In this document: in pieces, positions 15,656-22,812 of the stretch
How the letters are laid out: the number at the start of each line of letters is the position of its first letter
Numbering within the stretch: position 1 is the first letter of the stretch
DNA from: Halobacteriales archaeon QS_5_70_15
GTDB taxonomy: Archaea > Halobacteriota > Halobacteria > Halobacteriales > Haloarculaceae
Assembly (NCBI GenBank): GCA_003022005.1
Contig: PXRQ01000077.1
Span: 2,126-24,937 of the forward strand
Direction: 5' to 3'
Length of the DNA: 22,812 bases
Position numbers and translations under genes: made by a program
The notes under the pieces: generated by a model
The model's input: the letters and a program-made list of their open reading frames with translations, nothing else
Databases searched by the model: none
Told to the model about the DNA's origin: nothing

Positions 15656-16090
15656 ATGGTCGAGATCCCCGATTCGCTCCGATCCGTCTTCACTGCGACC
15701 GTTCGGGAAGGGGACGGCGGATACGTGGTCGAAGTCCCCGCGGGAGAGGTCGACCACGGGGCCGTCACCTCCGGCGGGACGTACCGCGTCGCGGTGCTCC
15801 CGTCGAGCGCGTCCGGGGACCGTCCCGAGGAGGCCTCCCCACGGTCGACCGGTTCCGAGGACGCCCGCCAGCAACGCGCCCCCGAGCCGCCGGTCGAGGA
15901 GGGCGAGGTCCGGGAGGTGACGATCGAGACGCTCGGCGATCAGGGCGACGGCATCGCGAAGGTCGAGCGGGGGTACGTCGTCATCGTGCCCGACGCACAA
16001 CCGGGGGACGAGCCGACCATCGAGATCGACGACGTCCGTCAGAACGTCGCGTTCGCCAGCGTCGTCGAACCGGATCCCCGAACGCTCTGA
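15656..16090 (+). CDS. TRAM domain-containing protein
   Basis: This 144-residue protein has two conserved parts joined by a Ser/Pro/Glu-rich linker. Residues 1-50 (MVEIPDSLRSVFTATVREGD onward) form a short N-terminal module seen in haloarchaeal TRAM proteins. Residues about 78-138 form the TRAM beta barrel, with VEEGEVREVTIETLGDQGDG, IAKVERGYVVIVPDAQPGD and NVAFASVVE. TRAM domains bind RNA, and single-domain archaeal forms act as RNA chaperones, often in cold response. Here it is a single-copy housekeeping-type gene in an otherwise catabolic region. The start ATG follows a weak AT-rich box. Family confidence is high; the RNA target is unknown. Confidence 0.9.
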   Translation: MVEIPDSLRSVFTATVREGDGGYVVEVPAGEVDHGAVTSGGTYRVAVLPSSASGDRPEEASPRSTGSEDARQQRAPEPPVEEGEVREVTIETLGDQGDGIAKVERGYVVIVPDAQPGDEPTIEIDDVRQNVAFASVVEPDPRTL

Positions 16091-16614
16091 ACGCCCGTCC
16101 GTCGTCGCTACCGGACGGTACGGGCTTCCGGGGCACGTCGGCCCGGCGGACCGCTCACTCTCGAGTCGCCCGGTCACGGTCCGCCGGGAACCGGGTACCG
16201 CCGGGGGGCCACGGTGGGCTGGACGAGGGGAAGCCCGAACGGGTCACCGAGCCACCGAACACGGTCCCGGCCCATCCCCACGTTCTCCATCCCCGGCTCC
16301 ACGAACTGCTGGAACATCGAAAGGCGCCCCGGAGTCGCCCGACCGTGCGGACGCCTGCCCGAACCGCGCTTGACCGGGCCGGACCCGGACAGGTCACCCG
16401 CGCTCCCGGGATCCCGAGACAGCGCAGCCCCGTCCCGGACGGTCGTCCATGACGGGGACCTCCCCCTTCGGGTCGTCCCTCTTTGAGATTTAGCGGCTCT
16501 ACAGTGTTGCGGATCCGGGCTCGCACGATTCGGCGGGCGACTCGTGTCCCCGGAACGCCGCGGCGTCGGCGGTCGGGCGAGTTCCGCGTCCCGACTGTCC
16601 GACCCGTCCGTCGG
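16091..16614. other. Intergenic stretch of about 520 bases
   Basis: No convincing gene is seen. A minus-strand frame covering about 16174-16320 reads MFQQFVEPGMENVGMGRDRV and LGDPFGLPLVQP, which is less arginine-rich than a typical shadow frame, but I recognise no family. It could be another remnant. The 3' edge leads into an AT-rich promoter at 16615. Confidence 0.35.
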
Positions 16615-16645
16615 ATTTATTTCATCCTCCATATTTACCATATAT
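16615..16645 (+). promoter_or_regulatory. AT-rich promoter of the small membrane protein gene
   Basis: ATTTATTTCA at 16615-16624 is a good archaeal TATA-like box 22-31 bases before the ATG at 16646. A further AT-rich run (ATATTTACCATATATATG) extends into the start codon. Confidence 0.5.
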
Positions 16646-16870
16646 ATGGTCCTGAACCGGGATCCCCCGGACACGTCGCAAGGGCACAGCTCCCCTCTCG
16701 CGGGGCAGCGGAAACGGGCAGTCGGTGTCGGCGGCATCGTTCTCGTAGTCGCCCTCGTCGGTCCGTGGATGAACTCGGTTCTCGACGGGACCGGGCTCCT
16801 TCCGGTGGTGGCCATCGCGGTCGCGGTCCTCGGCGGCGCGGGGATCGCCCTCCGGCTCGTCGAGGCGTAG
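16646..16870 (+). CDS. Small membrane protein with two transmembrane helices
   Basis: This 74-residue protein has a short polar N-terminus and two likely membrane helices: about residues 27-48 (VGVGGIVLVVALVGPWMNSV) and 51-70 (GLLPVVAIAVAVLGGAGIAL). I do not recognise a named family; such proteins are common hypotheticals in haloarchaea. A start 102 bases upstream is possible in frame, but the AT-rich promoter at 16615 would then lie inside the gene, so the ATG at 16646 is preferred. No partner gene is suggested by position. Confidence 0.6.
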   Translation: MVLNRDPPDTSQGHSSPLAGQRKRAVGVGGIVLVVALVGPWMNSVLDGTGLLPVVAIAVAVLGGAGIALRLVEA

Positions 16871-17182
16871 CCACAGGCCCTCGCGTCCCGGACACGGTCG
16901 GTCCTCCGGGCGTCCCCCACCGACCGATAGTCGCACGTACTGTGCTCCGCTGTCGGTCGACGCCCGGCGGACTGCCCCTCTCCGGCGTCGCGAGGGTAGG
17001 GTGAGAGGCACAGTTCTTGACAAGTTTTCGATATTTGTTCGTACGTATCAAAACCTCGTCTTATTCGAACGCTCCACGGCCGGCGTTCGAACCCCCGGGG
17101 CCTCCGAGGGGGGAGGGACCACCCTGACGTAGCAGCCGGTGATACGTCTTCCCTCCCGGGGCGAGCCGGGAAGGGTAGCTTC
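16871..17182. promoter_or_regulatory. Upstream region of the aldolase gene
   Basis: No gene is visible. An AT-rich island at about 17018-17065 carries GTTTTCGATA (17024-17033) and TATCAAAAC (17046-17054), an imperfect inverted repeat that could be a TATA box plus operator. Nearer the gene, CCCTCCCGG (17151-17159) and CCGGGAAGGG (17166-17175) form a G/C-rich hairpin just before the possible start codons. A leader of about 130-150 bases is implied, long for a haloarchaeon. Confidence 0.4.
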
Positions 17183-17977
17183 ATGTGGCACGGCGGGACA
17201 GACGCGTCCATGGACAGGGAGTTCGCGGAGCGGATGCGTGCCGGCGAGTCCCTCTCGGCGGGCTGGGTGTCGCTCGGCCACCCCCGGGTGGCGGAGATCG
17301 TCGCGCTGGCGGGCTACGATTTCGTCATCGTCGACATCGAACACTCGCCGACGAGCTTGGAGACCCTCGACGACGTGGTCCGGGCGGTCGAACTCCACGA
17401 CGCTCCGGCCGTGGTCCGCGTGCCGTGGAACGATCCCGTGGTCATCAAGCGTGTCCTCGACATCGGCGTCGCGGGCGTGATGGTCCCGATGGTCCAGACG
17501 GCCGGGGAGGCCGAAGCCGCGGTCGAGGCGATGACCTACCCGCCCGAGGGGATGCGCGGGGTAGCCGGCTCGCGAGCGTCGCGCTACGGGCTGGAGTTCG
17601 CCGAGTACGTGGAGCGCGCGGACGGGGACCTCGTCACGGTACTGCAGGTCGAGACGGTCGAGGGGGTCGAGAACGCCGGGGCGATCTCGGCTGTCGACGG
17701 CGTCGACTCGCTGTTCGTCGGCCCGTCGGACCTCTCGGCGTCGCTCGGCGTGACCGGCGACTGGGAGGACGAGGCCGTCCTGGAGGCGATCGACCGCGTC
17801 CTCGGCGCGAGCGAGACTCCCGTCGGGTCGCTCGCGGTGACCGACGAGGGGATCGAGCGGTGGGTCGAGCGGGGGTTCGACTGGATCATCGCGGGGGTCG
17901 ACAGCCGCAGCCTGCTCGCCGCGTCGCAGTCGGCCAACGAGGCGTTCGAGCGCGCCGCCGCGCGCCGGGACGAGTAG
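17183..17977 (+). CDS. HpcH/HpaI family aldolase/citrate lyase-type protein
   Basis: This is a class II, metal-dependent aldolase of the HpcH/HpaI family, which reversibly cleaves 2-oxo-hydroxy acids to pyruvate (or a keto acid) and an aldehyde. Numbered from the internal ATG at 17210, the key residues are DIEHSP with catalytic His45, RVPW with Arg70, LQVETVEG with Gln146 and metal-ligand Glu148, and GPSDLSASLG with metal-ligand Asp174. These fall within one residue of those in E. coli HpaI. The fold is complete at 255 residues from that ATG, which suits the family better than the start at 17183. Plausible substrates include 2-keto-3-deoxy sugar acids or 4-hydroxy-2-oxo acids. It is followed by a broken reductase fragment, so an original two-gene unit is possible. 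Confidence 0.9.
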   Translation: MWHGGTDASMDREFAERMRAGESLSAGWVSLGHPRVAEIVALAGYDFVIVDIEHSPTSLETLDDVVRAVELHDAPAVVRVPWNDPVVIKRVLDIGVAGVMVPMVQTAGEAEAAVEAMTYPPEGMRGVAGSRASRYGLEFAEYVERADGDLVTVLQVETVEGVENAGAISAVDGVDSLFVGPSDLSASLGVTGDWEDEAVLEAIDRVLGASETPVGSLAVTDEGIERWVERGFDWIIAGVDSRSLLAASQSANEAFERAAARRDE

Positions 17978-18074
17978 CACCCGCCGGGGAGTCCCGGTTC
18001 CGCACGGGTCGGTCTCGGCGCCGGTCGGTGACCGTCGCGTCCTCCCCGCCACCGGCGGTCGACGGGCCGTCTCC

Positions 18075-18268
18075 GCGCACGTCGACGCGAGCGTCCCGAA
18101 CGTCACCGTCTATGGGTGAACGAGGGCTTCGGCGCCGCCGTCGGGGCGGTCGTCGGGCGGGGACGGGTCTTCGTCTACGGGTTCGAGCCGTTCGTCGACG
18201 ACGCCGAGGGCGCCCTCCGGGCCGCGGGCGGCGACCCCACGGCCGCGAAGGTGGAGAACTTCGGGTAG
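18075..18268 (+). pseudogene. C-terminal fragment of an FNR-like oxidoreductase
   Basis: The frame from 18116 to the TAG at 18266-18268 encodes NEGFGAAVGAVVGRGRVFVYG, then FEPFVDDAEGALRAAGGDP and AKVENFG. Over the last 46 residues it matches the intact reductase at 9241-9873 at 37 positions. Similarity appears to continue upstream in a shifted frame (AHVDASVPNVTVY, 18075-18113), so the remnant carries a frameshift as well as loss of the flavin domain and most of the NAD domain. It directly follows the aldolase gene. Confidence 0.8.
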
Positions 18269-18336
18269 CCCGGGGGACGCTCGGCATCCGGGGCAAACGA
18301 CGGCTGTCCCGAAGACCGTCCCTCTCGTCGGCGCCT

Positions 18337-18350
18337 CTCTTTTTATTCTC
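18337..18350 (+). terminator. T-rich run, possible archaeal terminator
   Basis: TCTTTTTATTCTCC is the only T-run between the aldolase/reductase remnant and the Lrp gene. Archaeal RNA polymerase often stops at T-runs without a hairpin. It could instead be part of an upstream promoter. Confidence 0.3.
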
Positions 18351-18400
18351 CGGATAATTCGACCGTTCCCTTTCGGATCCGAAGGCCGGCTCCCTGGTAT

Positions 18401-18410
18401 CTTTTATTTC
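18401..18410 (+). promoter_or_regulatory. TATA-like box for the Lrp-TRASH regulator
   Basis: CTTTTATTTC lies 21-30 bases before the ATG at 18431, the normal spacing for a leaderless transcript. It is one of the clearest TATA-like elements in the window. Confidence 0.5.
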
Positions 18411-18430
18411 TCGGGTTCGTTACGGCTCCC

Positions 18431-19030
18431 ATGCGCGACCTGGACGAGACCGACCTCGAGATCCTCCAGCTGCTGCTGTCGGACGCCCGTCGACCCTACA
18501 GCGACATCGCCGACGTCGTCGGCCTCTCGGCACCGGCCGTGTCGGACCGCGTCGCGCGGCTCCGGGAGACGGGACTCATCCAGCAGTTCACCGTCGACAT
18601 CGACCGCTCCCAGCTCCGCAAGGGGGTTCCGGTGCTGGTGACACTCGACACCGCTTCCGGTCGTCGGGAGGTCCCGTCGGTCAGGGAGACGCTCCTGGAC
18701 GCCGGTGCGGTCGAGAACGTCTTCACGACGGCGGCGGCCGACCTCGTCGTCTACGCCCGGGTGCCAGACACCGACATCGCCGGCTGGCTCGCCGATACCC
18801 TCGAGGAGGGAGCGGTCGAGGACTTCGACGTGACGCTCCTGGCCGGGGCGGACTGGTCGCCCGACCTGGGCGGGACCGAGTTCGCGCTCACCTGTGCCCA
18901 GTGCGGGAACACCGTCGATAGCGAGGGGACCGCGGCGCGCATCGACGGCGAGCTCTACCAGTTCTGCTGTCCCTCGTGCGAGGCCCGCTTCGAGGAGAAG
19001 TACGAACAGCTCCAGCAGGGGGCCGATTGA
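18431..19030 (+). CDS. Lrp/AsnC family regulator with C-terminal TRASH metal-sensing domain
   Basis: This 199-residue regulator starts with an Lrp/AsnC helix-turn-helix (LDETDLEILQLLLSDARRPY, then IADVVGLSAPAVSDRVARL), followed by a reduced ligand domain. It ends in a TRASH domain with Cys155, Cys158, Cys179 or Cys180, and Cys183 (TCAQCGN and FCCPSCEARF). TRASH cysteines bind soft metals. In Halobacterium salinarum an Lrp-TRASH protein has been linked to copper-induced expression of a copper-exporting ATPase, and here the next gene, 107 bases on in the same direction, encodes such an ATPase. Sensing of Cu(I) and control of copA are therefore likely, though inferred. The gene is intact, with its own TATA-like box. 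Confidence 0.92.
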   Translation: MRDLDETDLEILQLLLSDARRPYSDIADVVGLSAPAVSDRVARLRETGLIQQFTVDIDRSQLRKGVPVLVTLDTASGRREVPSVRETLLDAGAVENVFTTAAADLVVYARVPDTDIAGWLADTLEEGAVEDFDVTLLAGADWSPDLGGTEFALTCAQCGNTVDSEGTAARIDGELYQFCCPSCEARFEEKYEQLQQGAD

Positions 19031-19137
19031 ACCGGCCGAGGGACCGCCCGGAGCCTTCGGTTCGAAAGTTCGACGACGTCTCAGTCGAACACTCGAAAGG
19101 GCAAACCGATTGAACGTGGGGCCCGTACTGTTCTCCG
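19031..19137 (+). promoter_or_regulatory. copA upstream region
   Basis: This 107-base gap between the regulator and copA is the natural place for a copper-responsive operator. I see no strong TATA box; CAAACCGATTGAAC near 19102-19115 is the most AT-rich part. Read-through from the regulator gene is also possible. Confidence 0.3.
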
Positions 19138-21813
<2,676 letters not shown>

Positions 21814-21859
21814 TACGGTCGCGGGTGGTCTCTTTGCCGGCGAGCCCTGCCCCACTCCG

Positions 21860-22812
21860 GTGATCGACGGTCCGTCGTCCCGAACGACCGTACGGCTCCT
21901 CCCGCCGCGCCCGCGATCGATCCGGCTCTCGGCGCCGGCTCCGGCCCCGCGCCGCCGGGGGGACGCGGACGCCCGCCTCGGGCTCGTCGGCGACGTCATG
22001 CTGGGTCGGGGGGTCGACGAGCGGTGGGCCGACGGCCCGCCGGCCGGTATCTGGGGGACGATGCTGGACCGCGTGCGGGCCCTCGACGGGCTGTTCCTCG
22101 ACCTCGAGTGCTGCCTCTCCGGTAGGGGGTCACCCAGGGAGGGACGCACCTACCGCTTCCGCGCGGACCCCGCCTGGGCCGTCCCGGCGCTCCGTGCGGG
22201 GAACGCGACGTGGGCGAGCCTCGCGAACAACCACGTCCTCGATTTCGGGCCGGACGCGTTCTCGGACACCCTTGCGGCCCTCTCTGCCGGGGGTATCGGA
22301 CACGCGGGCGCGGGTCCGGACCTCGAGGCGGCGCTCGAGCCGAGCGTCGTCGAGGTCGGGGGTATCGAGGTCGCGGTGGTCGCCTTCACGGACCGGTCGC
22401 CGTCGTACGGTGCCGGTCCCGACTCCCACGGGACCGCGTTCGTCCGGATCGACCCCGGGACCCCGCGGACGCGGCGGCTGGTCGACGCGGCCCTGGAGCG
22501 GGTCCGGGGGGCCGACCCCGGCCTCGTCGTCGCGTCGCTGCACTGGGGACCCAGCTGGGCGGTCCGGCCCTCGCGCTCGCAGCGGCGGTTCGCCAGGTCG
22601 CTCGTCGACCGCGGCGTCGACCTCGTCCACGGCCACTCGGCGCACGTGATCCAGGGCGTCGAGGTGTACCGCGGCCGACCGATACTCTACGACTGCGGCG
22701 ACTTCGTCGACGACTACGCCGTCAAGCCCGACCTCAACAACGACCGGAGCTTCCTGTTCGAGCTCGCGGTCGCCGACGGCGACCGGTCCGTGAAGGCGAC
22801 CACCGCGACCTC
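21860..22812 (+). CDS. CapA family protein (poly-gamma-glutamate synthesis-type), 3' end outside window
   Basis: The gene runs off the window after about 317 codons. It has the metallophosphatase-like fold of the CapA/PgsA family: GDVMLGRGV (44-52), DLECCLS in place of the usual NLE start, LANNHVLDFG (His125, Asp128), LHWGPSW (His228), HGHSAHVIQG (about 257-266) and YDCGDFVDD. In bacteria CapA proteins support polyglutamate capsules, but many haloarchaeal members have no known role. A GTG at 21860 is the first start after an in-frame stop. The first 40 residues are arginine/proline-rich and unlike the rest, so the true start could differ. It follows copA by 46 bases in the same direction, which allows co-transcription, though no functional link is evident. 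Confidence 0.85.
   Translation, partial: MIDGPSSRTTVRLLPPRPRSIRLSAPAPAPRRRGDADARLGLVGDVMLGRGVDERWADGPPAGIWGTMLDRVRALDGLFLDLECCLSGRGSPREGRTYRFRADPAWAVPALRAGNATWASLANNHVLDFGPDAFSDTLAALSAGGIGHAGAGPDLEAALEPSVVEVGGIEVAVVAFTDRSPSYGAGPDSHGTAFVRIDPGTPRTRRLVDAALERVRGADPGLVVASLHWGPSWAVRPSRSQRRFARSLVDRGVDLVHGHSAHVIQGVEVYRGRPILYDCGDFVDDYAVKPDLNNDRSFLFELAVADGDRSVKATTAT

Overview
The window reads as haloarchaeal chromosomal DNA (class Halobacteria). It is very G+C-rich, with G or C at most third codon positions. Its proteins are rich in Asp and Glu. Several genes have an AT-rich TATA-like box about 26-30 bases before an ATG with no Shine-Dalgarno, as in leaderless archaeal transcripts. Typical haloarchaeal families are present: a TRAM-domain protein, an Lrp regulator with a TRASH domain, a short ribbon-helix-helix protein and an IclR regulator. 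I saw no rRNA, tRNA, CRISPR array or insertion sequence. The genus cannot be named from sequence alone.

Layout. (1) 129-3361: an intact block with a four-carbon acid sugar kinase (DUF1537/OtnK type) overlapping a PdxA2-type dehydrogenase, then an IclR regulator. This looks like a catabolic module for threonate/erythronate-type acids. (2) About 3640-8152: a gene graveyard. Two unrecognised broken frames are followed by an M20 peptidase/deacylase (deletion, frameshift, premature TAG), a divergent M19 dipeptidase (deletion and frameshift) and an SDR oxidoreductase (frameshift and in-frame deletion). (3) 8153-9240: about 1.1 kb without a convincing gene, carrying a promoter-like inverted repeat. 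(4) 9241-12957: an intact FNR-like flavin reductase, a convergent cytochrome P450 that lost its N-terminus and its ExxR arginine, an intact M28 peptidase and a small ribbon-helix-helix protein. (5) 13287-16870: a PqqB-like metallo-beta-lactamase pseudogene with three lesions, an intact acyl-CoA dehydrogenase on the minus strand, a TRAM protein and a small two-helix membrane protein. (6) 17183-18268: an HpcH/HpaI aldolase followed by the broken tail of a second FNR-like reductase, closely related to the one at 9241. (7) 18431-21813: a copper module, with an Lrp-TRASH regulator and then a CopA P1B-type ATPase whose first metal-binding domain has lost a cysteine. (8) 21860 to the window end: a CapA-family protein, cut by the edge.

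How it fits together. Regions 1 to 6 look like an accessory catabolic island, with sugar-acid, amide/peptide, acyl-CoA and aldol-cleavage enzymes, in which about half the genes are decaying. Long neighbours (copA, M28 peptidase, acyl-CoA dehydrogenase) are unbroken, and several lesions are multi-codon deletions or substitutions. Real gene decay is therefore likelier than general sequencing error, although single-base indels in G/C runs should be checked on reads. Region 7 is the clearest working regulator-effector pair. I did not find a clearly undescribed system. The points most worth following are the matched inverted repeats around the IclR gene, the degenerate CopA domain, the duplicated reductase remnant and the concentration of pseudogenes.
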